DNA from: Clostridia bacterium
GTDB lineage: Bacteria; Bacillota; Clostridia; Christensenellales; Aristaeellaceae
Length of the DNA stretch: 64,000 bases
Direction of reading: 5' to 3'
NCBI GenBank assembly: GCA_017521565.1
Contig: JAFXCE010000129.1
Location: forward strand, 20,335-84,334
A program made the position numbers and the translations under genes. Below are positions 15,629 to 25,201 of the stretch, in pieces (positions within the stretch are counted from its first letter, which is position 1; each line of letters starts with the position of its first letter). A model generated the notes under the pieces. It did no database searches, was not told the DNA's origin, and worked only from the letters and a program-made list of their open reading frames with translations.

Positions 15629-18589
15629 TTACAGATTCACCTGCTGCATGATTCCCTTTCTGTCGCCGACATACAGCACATCCCCCGCCACGGACATCGT
15701 TTCAAACTGTCCGTAGAGGATCGTCGTCAGGTTTTCGCCATTGATGTCGCAAACCATTACGCCCTTATCCGTCAGCTGGATCACCTTCCGGCCATATACG
15801 CCCATCACCGCCGCACCATCGTTTCGGATTGTGGCGCTCATGCCGCCCGATACGCGGATAATCCTGCCGCCGCTGCGCACCAGAAGCGCATCGCCGCACA
15901 TCGCAGCCTGATCTGCTGCACCGGTGTAAAGCGTCTCTCTTCTGCCCGTCTCAATGCCAAAGGAGACCACGCCTTCCTGCGTCACGCAGAGCAGCGCATT
16001 CTTCTGCACATCCAGCGCAAAATCCGCCACGCCCTCCATCAGTGCGCTCTCCTCGCCGGAGAGCGTTCTTTCCTTCAGCGCGCCGTTCGCATCGAGCACA
16101 TACATCACGCCGTCATGCAGCGCAAAGCGCAGCACAATCCCCGCACGCAGCAAAACCTGACGGCCTGTCCCATCTGCGTTCATGCGGATGATACAGTCCT
16201 CCCCGCCGTCGCTGGCGGCATAATACAGTCTGCCGTTGGTCAGGTGCAAAAAGCGCGGCACATCCTCGCTGAGCACCGTGGCCTGCGCGCCGTTATACGG
16301 CCTGCGCGTAAGCACGCCGCCCCGCGATGCATCCGCATGGTAGAGGCTGTCCCTGTCCGCCGCGGCAATTCCGCCGCCGCCGATAGAAATCTGATAAGCG
16401 CCGTTTACCCGGTATTCTGCGCTCTGTCGCTGGGTATTGTCCCCCGTCATGCGCGCCACCTGCGCCGTCACCGCGCTGGAAGCATACAGCTGAGACTGCG
16501 TTGCGCTGCCCGCCGCGCCGTCCGAGGAAAGGCCGTTGGCCTGCTGAAAACGCCGGATCGCCTGCTGTGTGTTCTCGTCATATACGCCGCTGACAAAAGA
16601 GGCGGACAGGTAGCCCAGCTCAGCCAACCGGCTTTGCACCTGACGTACCTGTTCGCCCGTCATGCCCGCCGTGAGCACCTCGGACACCACCGTGTCCGAG
16701 GAACCCACAATGCGCTCTCCGGCGCGCTCGCCATCGGCGCCCAGCGCGTCGTCAGAATAAATCAGTTTGAGGCTCTGCGGCCCGGCCGCACCGTCAACCT
16801 TCAGGTCGTTCATTCTCTGGAAGGCCTTCGTTGCATCGACCGTCGGCTGGTTGAACTTGCCGGTAATATACTTCTCCTCCAGATAACCCAGCTCAGCAAG
16901 ACGCGCCTGATACTGATATACGTCGTCTCCCTCGCTCTCCCACTGGATGACGATATCCGTATTCGGCCTGGGCGTCGCCGTCGCAGAGGGCGACGCGGCG
17001 TTTCCGCCGCCGAAGTATTCTCCATAGCTCACCGCCGAACCACCATACAGGATGGACAGCGTTCCCTTGCCCGCGATGCCGTCCGCTGTCAGGCCGTTCG
17101 CCTCCTGGAAGAGCTTGACAGCGCGCTCTGTGCCGGAGCCAAACTGGCCGTCCGGCTGGGCGCTGAGATAACCAAGGCTCATCAGGTACTGCTGGAGCAC
17201 CATGACCTCCCCATTCTCGTCCCCCCGGCGCAGCGTGGAGAGCGTCTGCGTCTGCGGCAGCTGCACATCATCCTGCGTGCCGCCCGCCGGAACGGCCTTG
17301 CCGCCCATGAGTACGCTCTGCGTGCCCTTGCCCGCAATGCCGTCGGCTGCCAGGCCGTTCGCCATCTGGAACTGCATGACCGCCATCGTCGTCTCTTCGG
17401 TAAATCTGCCGTCGATGCGCCCGGTATAATAGCCCAGTTCAAAGAGATAGGCCTGCAGGATATAGACATTTTCGCCTGTGTCGCCCTCGCGCAGCGTCAC
17501 CACGCCGCCCGGCGCGGGCGACGGCGTCACGCGCGTGGCCGCCTTGCAGCTGCCCGAGAGCTTTTTGAGCGTCGCCGTTCCCGCTGTGCCATCCGCCTTA
17601 ATGCCGTTATTCTTCTGGAAATCCATCACAGCCTGCTGGGTCTCCATGCCGAATACGCCGTCCGCCACGCCCGTCAGGTAGCGCAGCTCGATCAGCCGCT
17701 GCTGCAGGGCGTAGACGTCGTTGCCGGTCATCCCCAGACTCAGGCTGCGCGTCTGTTCAGGATTGGCTGTGGCAACAGGGTTGTTGGCGTAGCGCGCGCT
17801 GGAAGAATACAGCTTCGCCTGCGTCTGCGCGCCCGCCTGCCCGTCGCCGGAAAGGCCGTTGCTGCGCTGGAAGGCTTTTACGGCATCCTCCGTCGCGTCG
17901 CTGTAGATGCCATCTACGCCGCCGGCGTAATACCCCAGCTCCGCCAGCCGCCCCTGCAGCTTGCGCACCTCAAGGCCGACCGTTCCCCGCTTGAGCAGCA
18001 AGTAGCTTTCCTGCGTCTGCGCGCTTTCCACCGTCACATACTTGGGCAGCGCCGCGCCGGAATACAGCGTATCCTGCGTCTGCCTGCCGGCGATACCGTC
18101 CGCCGTCAGACCATGGCGATTCTGGAATTCCGTAACAGCCGCCACCGTATCGGCGGCGTATTTACCATCGATTGAGCCGCTGTAATAGCCCAGCTCCATC
18201 AGCCGCGCCTGCAGATCGCTCACGTCGCTGCCGGTGGAGCCCATGCGCAGCACGGGATAGCCCGCGTTGTAATCCTCGGTGGAGGTTGCCCAGCTCTGCG
18301 CGTCCGGCGCAGCGGTCGCCGCGCGGCGCGGCGTCGCTGTCGGCAGGCTGTCCTGCGTCCAGTCCTCCCATGTGCTCTGGTCGCTTGACTGCCACGTGTC
18401 CGGTGTCGGCGTCGGCGTAGCCAGCGGAACAGGCGTGGGCGCCTTTGTTGCCAGCGGCTGCACAGTGCCAAAGGGCAGCGCATTCTCATTGATCACCAGC
18501 GGATCAAGCGTCGGATCCGGCTGGATCATGCATCCACTCAAAAGAAACAGCATTGCGGTCACCATGCCCGCTATCGCCATTCTCTTCAT
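15629..18589 (-). CDS. Lipoprotein with seven peptidoglycan-binding repeats and a C-terminal propeller-like domain
   Basis: 986 residues. The signal peptide ends in the lipobox LSGC, so it is membrane-anchored outside the cell. A Pro/Thr-rich linker follows. Then seven PG_binding_1 units of about 65 residues, each with LxxLGYYxGxxDGxYxxxTxxAVxxFQ-type text and DGxAGxxTxxxL at the end. The last 270 residues have repeated YYAASDGG, RFALHDGVMYVLDANG units of the DUF5050 type, likely a beta-propeller. Start chosen at 18589 behind AAAGGAGG; a longer ATG at 18616 lies before that site. Likely a cell-wall or spore-envelope protein. Confidence 0.85.
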   Translation of the reverse strand: MKRMAIAGMVTAMLFLLSGCMIQPDPTLDPLVINENALPFGTVQPLATKAPTPVPLATPTPTPDTWQSSDQSTWEDWTQDSLPTATPRRAATAAPDAQSWATSTEDYNAGYPVLRMGSTGSDVSDLQARLMELGYYSGSIDGKYAADTVAAVTEFQNRHGLTADGIAGRQTQDTLYSGAALPKYVTVESAQTQESYLLLKRGTVGLEVRKLQGRLAELGYYAGGVDGIYSDATEDAVKAFQRSNGLSGDGQAGAQTQAKLYSSSARYANNPVATANPEQTRSLSLGMTGNDVYALQQRLIELRYLTGVADGVFGMETQQAVMDFQKNNGIKADGTAGTATLKKLSGSCKAATRVTPSPAPGGVVTLREGDTGENVYILQAYLFELGYYTGRIDGRFTEETTMAVMQFQMANGLAADGIAGKGTQSVLMGGKAVPAGGTQDDVQLPQTQTLSTLRRGDENGEVMVLQQYLMSLGYLSAQPDGQFGSGTERAVKLFQEANGLTADGIAGKGTLSILYGGSAVSYGEYFGGGNAASPSATATPRPNTDIVIQWESEGDDVYQYQARLAELGYLEEKYITGKFNQPTVDATKAFQRMNDLKVDGAAGPQSLKLIYSDDALGADGERAGERIVGSSDTVVSEVLTAGMTGEQVRQVQSRLAELGYLSASFVSGVYDENTQQAIRRFQQANGLSSDGAAGSATQSQLYASSAVTAQVARMTGDNTQRQSAEYRVNGAYQISIGGGGIAAADRDSLYHADASRGGVLTRRPYNGAQATVLSEDVPRFLHLTNGRLYYAASDGGEDCIIRMNADGTGRQVLLRAGIVLRFALHDGVMYVLDANGALKERTLSGEESALMEGVADFALDVQKNALLCVTQEGVVSFGIETGRRETLYTGAADQAAMCGDALLVRSGGRIIRVSGGMSATIRNDGAAVMGVYGRKVIQLTDKGVMVCDINGENLTTILYGQFETMSVAGDVLYVGDRKGIMQQVNL

Positions 18590-18622
18590 GCCGTTTCCTC
18601 CTTTTTTCATATCCATTCTCCC

Positions 18623-19321
18623 TTATCTGCCCATGAGGATCGCATCCACCTCATCGAGGGTGCGGATCTCATAGGCGACGGGCAGGCCCTTTTTGTTTTC
18701 CATACCCTTGGGATTATACCAGCAGGCGTCCACCTGCGCATTCGCAGCCGCCGCAATGTCGCTGGAAAGCGAATCGCCCAGCATCAGCGCACGGGTTTTA
18801 TCGTGCACGCCGGCCATCTCCATACCCATATACAGCATCTTCGGATCGGGCTTTGCCGCGCCGACCTCCTCAGAGATCACCATGCCGCGGATATAATGCC
18901 GTACCTCGCTGCCGTCCATTCTGCCATGCTGAATGCGCGAAATGCCGTTGGTCACGATGATCACCGGCACCATTTCGCTCCAGCGCTTCACCGCCTCAAT
19001 CGCGCCCTCGATCGGCACGCTCTGGCGGCCCAGCTGCTCGGCATACTCCGCCGCCATCACCTGCGCATTCAGATCCTGCCTGCCAATTTTCTCAAGGAAC
19101 TGCTCAAACCGGCGCACGCGCAGCTCCTTCTGCGTGATGCCTCCCTGCTCCAGCAGCTTCCACAGCGCCTGGTTGATCACAGAATATGTCTCAAGCAGCT
19201 CAGGCGTTCCTTCAAATCCCATATGCGCACAGGCCGCCGCAAAGGCGTTTTCCTCTGCCTTTTCAAAATCAAAAATCGTGTTGTCCGCGTCGCACAGCAA
19301 AACGTCGTAACGGGTATTCAT
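18623..19321 (-). CDS. HAD hydrolase, YjjG-type nucleotidase
   Basis: 232 residues. HAD motif I reads LLCDADNTIFDFE, with a D-x-D that differs from the common DxDGT in having N after the second Asp. Motif II is VIIVTNGI, motif III/IV is GAAKPDPKMLYMGME then MLGDSLSSDIAAA. The arrangement matches YjjG-like 5'-nucleotidases that clear non-canonical pyrimidine nucleotides. Start is the ATG 7 nt behind AAGGAG. It lies 34 nt before the lipoprotein gene and is probably co-transcribed. Confidence 0.85.
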   Translation of the reverse strand: MNTRYDVLLCDADNTIFDFEKAEENAFAAACAHMGFEGTPELLETYSVINQALWKLLEQGGITQKELRVRRFEQFLEKIGRQDLNAQVMAAEYAEQLGRQSVPIEGAIEAVKRWSEMVPVIIVTNGISRIQHGRMDGSEVRHYIRGMVISEEVGAAKPDPKMLYMGMEMAGVHDKTRALMLGDSLSSDIAAAANAQVDACWYNPKGMENKKGLPVAYEIRTLDEVDAILMGR

Positions 19322-19400
19322 CTTCATTCTCCTTCGTTGTGGCAGGCGCAAAGGGCCCACAAATACAGATTATATTGTATCACAGATACCTATCCATGAA

Positions 19401-19435
19401 AAGACGAAAACGCGCCGGGAAAACTTCCCGGCGCG
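19401..19435 (-). terminator. Terminator after the mbl-type gene
   Basis: Stem CGCGCCGGGAA/TTCCCGGCGCG, 11 bp with a 3-nt loop, then TTTTCGTCTTTT on the minus strand. Confidence 0.9.
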
Positions 19436-19449
19436 AGGCACTGATTTTG

Positions 19450-20490
19450 TTAGGATTCTTCTCCCGGCATATCGCTCCTGCCGCCGGAAACAAAATCGAT
19501 GTTCTCATAGCGGTCCGGATCGTCAATCAGCGCAGACAGACCATGCGCCACGCACAGCGCCGGCTCATCGGCAAGCACGGTATTGATCCTCAGCTGGTTG
19601 GAGATGACCTCCGCAAGCCCGAAGAGCTGCGCGCCGCCGCCGCTGAGCATGATGCCCTCGTCGAAAATATCGCTCGCCAACTCGGGCGGGGTGCGCTCGA
19701 TGATCCTGTGCAGCGCGCTGATGAGCTCGCGCAGCGGCTCGTCAAGCGCCTCGATCAACTCCTCGGAGCTGACCGTCACCGCGCGCGGCAGGCCCGAAAC
19801 CAGACTGCGCCCACAGGCGTCCATCGTCAGCTTCGCGCCGCGCATCTGAGCAGAGCCGATGTTGATCTTGAGCTCCTCCGCCGTGCGCGCGCCGATGAGC
19901 AGGTTATGCTTCTTGCGCAGGTAATCGATGATCGCCTCGTCAAACTTATCGCCGCCGATGTCCAGAATGTCCCAGACGATCTGATGGCCGAAGGAAAAGA
20001 CCGACACATTCGTCCTTCCGCCGCCGATATCGATGTTCATGCGGCCGTACGGCTGGTCAATACGAAGACCGGCGCCAATGGATGAGGCGACATTCTCATC
20101 CACAGGCACGACGCTGCGAACGCCGGCATCCACCAGCACATCCACCAGCGTCTGCCGCTCGCTCGGGGCCATGCCGCCGGGCAGCGCAAGCAGAATGCGC
20201 GGGCGGAATGCCGCGCGCTTGCCCACGATCTTGCGCATGAAATAGCGCAGCATCTTGCTGACCAGATCAAAGCTGCGGATACGGCCATCCCGAAGCGGGC
20301 GCTCAACCACGATGCCGGCCGGCGTGCGGCCATACATCCTGCGCGCCTCCTCGCCGACGGCGACGACGTCGCGCGTCTGCCGGTCATACGCCACATACGC
20401 CGGCTCGCTGAGCACAACGCCCTTGCCCTGCACGACGATGTGCAGCATGGACGTACCCAGATCCAATCCCAGTTCATCTACGCCAAACAT
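19450..20490 (-). CDS. mbl: MreB/Mbl-family actin-like protein
   Basis: 346 residues, ATP-binding bacterial actin that guides wall synthesis. Motifs: LGLDLGTSMLHI (phosphate 1), MNIDIGGGRTNVSVFS (phosphate 2), LSGGGAQLFGL (adenosine). It follows spoIIID by 22 nt on the same strand, the same neighbour as mbl in Bacillus, which supports Mbl over MreB. The phosphate-1 loop is shorter in text than in model Mbl, so a divergent function is possible. Confidence 0.88.
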   Translation of the reverse strand: MFGVDELGLDLGTSMLHIVVQGKGVVLSEPAYVAYDRQTRDVVAVGEEARRMYGRTPAGIVVERPLRDGRIRSFDLVSKMLRYFMRKIVGKRAAFRPRILLALPGGMAPSERQTLVDVLVDAGVRSVVPVDENVASSIGAGLRIDQPYGRMNIDIGGGRTNVSVFSFGHQIVWDILDIGGDKFDEAIIDYLRKKHNLLIGARTAEELKINIGSAQMRGAKLTMDACGRSLVSGLPRAVTVSSEELIEALDEPLRELISALHRIIERTPPELASDIFDEGIMLSGGGAQLFGLAEVISNQLRINTVLADEPALCVAHGLSALIDDPDRYENIDFVSGGRSDMPGEES

Positions 20491-20512
20491 TGGTTTCCTC
20501 CAAGAAATGATG

Positions 20513-20782
20513 TCAGTTCAATCCGTTCTGCCTGTGCGCGTATCTTCTTCGCGTGGCCTCGCCGCCGCGCAGATGCCGCTCCGCCTTGTTGCGGGCGAAC
20601 ACCGCCGCAACCTCCTTAAAAAGCGATGGGGACAACTCCGGCAGGCGCGACTCCATGTCCTTATGTACAGTCGACTTGGATACCCCAAGCAGGCGGGCAG
20701 TCTGGCGCACAGTCGCCCCGGTCCCTGCGATGATCTCTGCCTCGCGTATCACCCTGCTGCTGATCGTCCGATCCACGCGCAT
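20513..20782 (-). CDS. spoIIID: Stage III sporulation regulator SpoIIID
   Basis: 89 residues. Helix-turn-helix protein that switches on and off mother-cell genes during sporulation. The core ATVRQTARLLGVSKSTVHKD followed by RLPELSP and FARNKAERHLRGGEATRRRY is the family signature. Presence implies an endospore former. It heads a two-gene unit with the mbl-type actin. Confidence 0.95.
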   Translation of the reverse strand: MRVDRTISSRVIREAEIIAGTGATVRQTARLLGVSKSTVHKDMESRLPELSPSLFKEVAAVFARNKAERHLRGGEATRRRYAHRQNGLN

Positions 20783-20889
20783 CCCCCCAGACAGTCTCGT
20801 CAGTCCGGGCTATCCTATGCGGGGATGCAGAAAAGGTGTCCTCCCAAAGGCGGGATATTCCATCAATCGGGCGTCCTATGTCCGCCCGT

Positions 20890-21663
20890 TCAGCTGTCAA
20901 AATACGAAAGTGCAATCTCCTCGTCGCCGCCGTAGAGCACGCGCATCAGCGCAAGGCCTTTGGCAGGCGCTGTCTGGCCGAGTTTCAGGCGATCCCCGGT
21001 CTCAATCGCGCTTGCAATCGCGCCGGGTTCGCGTTTGCCCGTGCCGACCTCCATCAGCGTACCCGCGATGATGCGCACCATATTGTAAAGAAAGCCGTCG
21101 CCGAGGATCATCAGCTCCACCTCGTCGCCCGTTCGCCTGACCTGCACGCGGTAAATCGTGCGCACGGTGCTCTTCGCCACCGAGCCGCTGGCTGCAAACG
21201 CAGCAAAGTCATGCGTGCCGATGAGCGCCTGCGCCTCCTCGTGCATGCGCTTTTCGTCAAGCATCAGCGGCACATGCGCCGCATACTGCCTGCCGACCGC
21301 GCAATCGTGGCGGCTGTTGTAAAACCGATAGCGGTATACCTTGCCCGCCGCGCCGTAGCGCGCGTGAAACCCCTCCGGCGCGGAGCCGCTCTCTCGGATA
21401 CGGACGTCCTCCGGCAGCATCGTATTGAGCGCAAAGGCGATCTTCTCCGCCGGGATGCGCGTCGCGCTGTCAAAATGCGCGCAAAGACCCATGGCATGTA
21501 CGCCCGCGTCCGTCCGGCTTGAGCCGGTCACAGCGACGCATTCCCCCGTCAGGCGGGAGAGCGCTTCCTCCAGCGTCTGCTGGACGCTTGGGCCGTTTTG
21601 CTGGCGCTGCCAGCCGCAGTACTTGGTGCCGTCATACTCTACAATCAGATAATAGCGCCGCAT
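20890..21663 (-). CDS. truA: tRNA pseudouridine(38-40) synthase
   Basis: Makes pseudouridine at tRNA positions 38-40. Motifs YDGTKYCGWQRQQN, the catalytic-Asp region GSSRTDAGVHA, and the late FLYNMVRIIAGTL. The core starts at the ATG at 21663 (MRRYYLI). A TTG at 21726 with GGAGGG 8 nt upstream, just before the ecfT stop, would add 21 residues and couple translation to ecfT; the sequence favours that TTG on ribosome-site grounds but the added residues are not family sequence. Confidence 0.93.
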   Translation of the reverse strand: MRRYYLIVEYDGTKYCGWQRQQNGPSVQQTLEEALSRLTGECVAVTGSSRTDAGVHAMGLCAHFDSATRIPAEKIAFALNTMLPEDVRIRESGSAPEGFHARYGAAGKVYRYRFYNSRHDCAVGRQYAAHVPLMLDEKRMHEEAQALIGTHDFAAFAASGSVAKSTVRTIYRVQVRRTGDEVELMILGDGFLYNMVRIIAGTLMEVGTGKREPGAIASAIETGDRLKLGQTAPAKGLALMRVLYGGDEEIALSYFDS

Positions 21664-21718
21664 CCCCTCGGGCGGATGATCCGCTGGGCTTGGGCGGTGC
21701 TTGGCGCGCAGCTCCAGC

Positions 21719-22525
21719 TTATCCAAGGAGCTTTCCCTCCACAACGATCAACGCGATAAAGCCGGCCATCGCCAGCGCGCCGAACAGGTCGAGCTTCGTA
21801 TACTTGAGTTCGCGCAGGCGGGTACGGTGATCGCCGCCGCGATAGCAGCGTGCCTCCATCGCCATCGCCAGATCATTCGCCCTGCGGAACGCGCTGACAA
21901 ACAGCGGCACCAGCAGCGGAATCATCGCCTTTGCGCGGGCGATCAGGTTGCCGGATTCGAAATCCGCGCCGCGCGCCATCTGCGCCTTCTGAATTTTGTC
22001 CGTCTCCTCCAGCAGCGTGGGGATAAAGCGCAGCGCGATGGTCATCATCATCGCCAGCTCATGCGCCGGGAAGTGGAACTTCTGCAGCGGACGCATCAGG
22101 CGCTCAAGGCCATCTGTCAGCTGCACCGGGCTGGTGGTCAGCGTGAGCACAGAGGTGCCCATCACCAGGAACACAAGGCGCAGCGCAAAGTAGATCGCGT
22201 TTTCAAGCGCTTCCTTCGTCAGCCGCCAGAAGCCCAGATCAAAAAGCACCGTCTCGCCCTGCACAAAAAACAGATTGAGCACAAAGGTGAAGATGATGAT
22301 AAAGCGCAGGGGCTTGACGCCCTTGAGCAGATAATCAAACTTGATACCGGAAATGCGCACCACCAGATAGAGGAAGGCGAGCGCAAGCAGGTAGCCCGGC
22401 AGATTGGAGATGAAGAATACGCCCACGATATAGATGATCGTCAGGATCAGCTTCATGCGTGGGTCCATGCGGTGAATCGCAGAATCTCCCGGGAAATACT
22501 GGCCCAGCGTGATATCCTTAAGCAT
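21719..22525 (-). CDS. ecfT: Energy-coupling factor transmembrane protein EcfT
   Basis: 268 residues with about six membrane helices, opening with PGDSAIHRMDPRMKLIL. The cytoplasmic coupling motifs are ARGADFES and ARCYRGG (the usual A-R-G pair). It links the two ECF ATPases to exchangeable substrate-binding S components for vitamins or metals. It overlaps ecfA2 by 8 nt. Confidence 0.95.
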   Translation of the reverse strand: MLKDITLGQYFPGDSAIHRMDPRMKLILTIIYIVGVFFISNLPGYLLALAFLYLVVRISGIKFDYLLKGVKPLRFIIIFTFVLNLFFVQGETVLFDLGFWRLTKEALENAIYFALRLVFLVMGTSVLTLTTSPVQLTDGLERLMRPLQKFHFPAHELAMMMTIALRFIPTLLEETDKIQKAQMARGADFESGNLIARAKAMIPLLVPLFVSAFRRANDLAMAMEARCYRGGDHRTRLRELKYTKLDLFGALAMAGFIALIVVEGKLLG

Positions 22526-23384
22526 GCTGCGCCTCCTTCCCGGCGATCTTCATGATCTCCGCCATGATCTCTTCCGTGCGGTAAAGGCCCTCCGGGATGT
22601 CATATCCCTTTTCGCGCAGCTTCTGGGCGAGCATGACTGCCTGCGGCACATCAAGCCCCATGCCGCGCAGTTCCTCCCCGCAGGAGAACACATCGCGCGG
22701 CGCGCCGTCCATCACGACCTCGCCGTGGTTCATCACGATCACGCGCTCCGCCAGGGAGGCCACATCGTCCATCGAATGGCTGACCATCACGATGGTTGTG
22801 CCCGCCTCCTTGTGCAGATTCCGGATCAGGGAGAGGATCTCCTCGCGGCCGCGCGGATCCAGACCCGCGCACGGCTCGTCGAGCACCAGCACCTGCGGCT
22901 CCATCGCCAGCACGCCGGCAATTGCCACGCGGCGCATCTGTCCGCCGGAAAGCTCGAACACCGAACGCTCGTGCAGCTCGTCATAATCAAGCGCGACACG
23001 GCGCATCGCGTCCTTCACACGGCGGGCGATCTCGTTTTCGTCAAGGCCCAGATTCTTCGGGCCGAAGGCGATGTCCTTTTCAACCGTCTCCTCAAAGAGC
23101 TGGTTTTCCGGATACTGGAAGACGAGGCCCACGCGCCGGCGCACAGCGCGGCGGTCGGTCGCCTTGTCCGCAAGGTCCAGTCCATCGACCAGAATGCGGC
23201 CGGAGCTGGGCATGAGCAGACCGTTAAGATGCTGCACCAGCGTCGACTTTCCGCTGCCCGTGTGACCAATCAGGCCGATAAACTCGCCGTCGCCGATGGT
23301 CAGGTTGATATCGCTAAGCGCCTTGGTCTCATACGGTCCGCCGGACATGTATACATAATTCAGTTGCTCGATGACAATCGACAT
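22518..23384 (-). CDS. ecfA2: ECF transporter ATPase EcfA2
   Basis: 288 residues. ABC ATPase with Walker [18 protein letters not shown]-loop [13 protein letters not shown], signature [13 protein letters not shown] and Walker [14 protein letters not shown]. Second of two ATPases in the shared ECF module. It overlaps ecfA1 by 25 nt. Confidence 0.95.
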   Translation of the reverse strand: MSIVIEQLNYVYMSGGPYETKALSDINLTIGDGEFIGLIGHTGSGKSTLVQHLNGLLMPSSGRILVDGLDLADKATDRRAVRRRVGLVFQYPENQLFEETVEKDIAFGPKNLGLDENEIARRVKDAMRRVALDYDELHERSVFELSGGQMRRVAIAGVLAMEPQVLVLDEPCAGLDPRGREEILSLIRNLHKEAGTTIVMVSHSMDDVASLAERVIVMNHGEVVMDGAPRDVFSCGEELRGMGLDVPQAVMLAQKLREKGYDIPEGLYRTEEIMAEIMKIAGKEAQHA

Positions 23385-24214
23385 ACTTCCTCCACCATCT
23401 CATCCACTGTGAGCACATCTGCGCGCACATTCACGCCGTTTTTGCGCAGCATGTACGCCAGATCGGTCATCGGCGGAACATCAAGCCCCAGTTCACGAAC
23501 ACGCTGCACCTGCGTGAAAACCTCGCGCGGGGTGCCGCTCATGGCGATCTTTCCCCCGTCCATCACGATCACATAGTCCGCCGTAGCCGCTTCAGCCATA
23601 TAGTGCGTGATGATCACGACGGAAATGCCCTCCTCCTTGTTGAGGCGGTGAACGGTGTTCATCACTTCCTGCCGGCCGCTCGGGTCAAGCATTGCGGTCG
23701 ATTCATCCAGGATAATCACGTCCGGCTTCATCGCCAGCACGCCGGCAATCGCCACGCGCTGCTTCTGGCCGCCGGAGAGCATGTGCGGCGCCTTCTTGGC
23801 GTATTTGGTCATGTTCACAGCCTTGAGCGCTTCGTCGATGCGCACGCGGATCTCTTTCGGCTCTACGCCGTTGTTTTCAAGGCCGAACGCTACGTCCTCC
23901 TCGACAACGGTCGCCACAATCTGGTTATCCGGGTTCTGGAAAACCATGCCCGCATGCTGGCGGATATCAAAGACGAGATCATCGTCCCGGGTATCCAGCC
24001 CGCAGACCCAGACCGTGCCGGCGCTGGGGACATACAGCGCATTGAAGAGCTTGGCCAGCGTCGATTTGCCGCTGCCGTTATGTCCCAGAATCGCCAGAAA
24101 TTCGCCCTTCTTGACGCGCATGGTTACGCCGTCCACGGCGTTTTTCGCCGCCTCCGGATACGTGTATGTCAGACTGCTGGCGATGATCCTGTTTTCATCT
24201 TGTTTGTTCTGCAT
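23360..24214 (-). CDS. ecfA1: ECF transporter ATPase EcfA1
   Basis: 284 residues. Walker [17 protein letters not shown]-loop [13 protein letters not shown], signature [13 protein letters not shown], Walker [14 protein letters not shown] (Ser in place of the usual Pro). Start chosen at the ATG behind GGAGGCATCC; a longer frame to 24283 has no ribosome site. First gene of ecfA1-ecfA2-ecfT-truA. A candidate substrate-binding S component is not nearby. Confidence 0.95.
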   Translation of the reverse strand: MQNKQDENRIIASSLTYTYPEAAKNAVDGVTMRVKKGEFLAILGHNGSGKSTLAKLFNALYVPSAGTVWVCGLDTRDDDLVFDIRQHAGMVFQNPDNQIVATVVEEDVAFGLENNGVEPKEIRVRIDEALKAVNMTKYAKKAPHMLSGGQKQRVAIAGVLAMKPDVIILDESTAMLDPSGRQEVMNTVHRLNKEEGISVVIITHYMAEAATADYVIVMDGGKIAMSGTPREVFTQVQRVRELGLDVPPMTDLAYMLRKNGVNVRADVLTVDEMVEEVCRLSSSN

Positions 24215-24236
24215 GGATGCCTCCTGAATGGTGCGG

Positions 24237-25178
24237 TCAGTTGAAATTGACGACCTCTTCCTCCGGCTCCTCGGCCGGCTCAAGGCCCGTCACATACAGC
24301 ACCGGCCCCACGCCCTTGTACTGCTTGCGCTCCTCCGCCTGCACGCGCGCGGTAACCATCTGCCAGCTCTTCGACTGCGGCATCGGCAGGCCGTTCACCT
24401 TAGCGATGAAGCCGATAAAGCGGATGTCGTCCGCGCAGCAGACCATGCCCATACGGCCCGGAACGAACTCGTCGCGCGCAATATTGCGGCCCTTATAAAT
24501 ATAGCCCTTGAAGCGGACGGTCTTTCCGTCATACAGTTCCGGATTCTCGCTCGCATCGAGGTAGAAGATGCCGAATTCGTGATCCTTGATCTCGATGATC
24601 GGCGCGTCCATATCGTAGGGCGGGGGCATGCCCGCGCCGTAATCCTCGCTGGTGCCGTCGTCGTTTTCAAAGTAGAGCGACGCCTGCGGGTTCATGGAGC
24701 GCACATTGCGGTCGCGGATCAGCTGGCGGGTTTCCTCCGTCGCGCGATTAAAGACGACCATGTCCGCATCGGTGATGTGCTGCAGCATGCGCTGGCCCAT
24801 GTTCTTGGCATACAGCTCAAACGTCTCCGCGTTGACGGTGGTGATAATCTGATAGACGTCGAGTACCTTCGGCGTGCGCGAGAGCGCCGCGTCCAGATCC
24901 CACATGCCGTTCATCTCGATGATCACGCGATCCGGGTGATGCTTGCGCACAAACGCACGCAGCGTATCCTCGTTGTATTCCGCCTCGTCCTCGATGCACT
25001 CGAGCACGGTATGATACTTTTTAAGGAACGCCGGATCAAACTCCTCCATACCCTCCTCGCACTGGATGAGCAGCGTGTTTTCGTCGCGGGTGAAGCCCGG
25101 ATCGCCCAGCACGCTGGCGATGAAGGAGGTCTTGCCGCTTTCAAGGAAGCCGGCAAACATATAAACCGGAATAGACAT
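24237..25178 (-). CDS. CobW-type GTPase fused to an OB-like C-terminal domain
   Basis: 313 residues. The N-terminal G3E GTPase half has the P-loop [12 protein letters not shown] and a [12 protein letters not shown] segment, but the CxCC metal motif of classic CobW proteins is not seen. The C-terminal 110 residues ([37 protein letters not shown]) resemble the TIGR03943/DUF1980 domain that elsewhere is a partner of a putative metal permease. It lies 23 nt after the second CobW gene, so the two form a unit. A metal-delivery role is inferred. Confidence 0.75.
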   Translation of the reverse strand: MSIPVYMFAGFLESGKTSFIASVLGDPGFTRDENTLLIQCEEGMEEFDPAFLKKYHTVLECIEDEAEYNEDTLRAFVRKHHPDRVIIEMNGMWDLDAALSRTPKVLDVYQIITTVNAETFELYAKNMGQRMLQHITDADMVVFNRATEETRQLIRDRNVRSMNPQASLYFENDDGTSEDYGAGMPPPYDMDAPIIEIKDHEFGIFYLDASENPELYDGKTVRFKGYIYKGRNIARDEFVPGRMGMVCCADDIRFIGFIAKVNGLPMPQSKSWQMVTARVQAEERKQYKGVGPVLYVTGLEPAEEPEEEVVNFN

Positions 25179-25201
25179 TGTTTCCCTCCGACCAGATCAA
25201 A

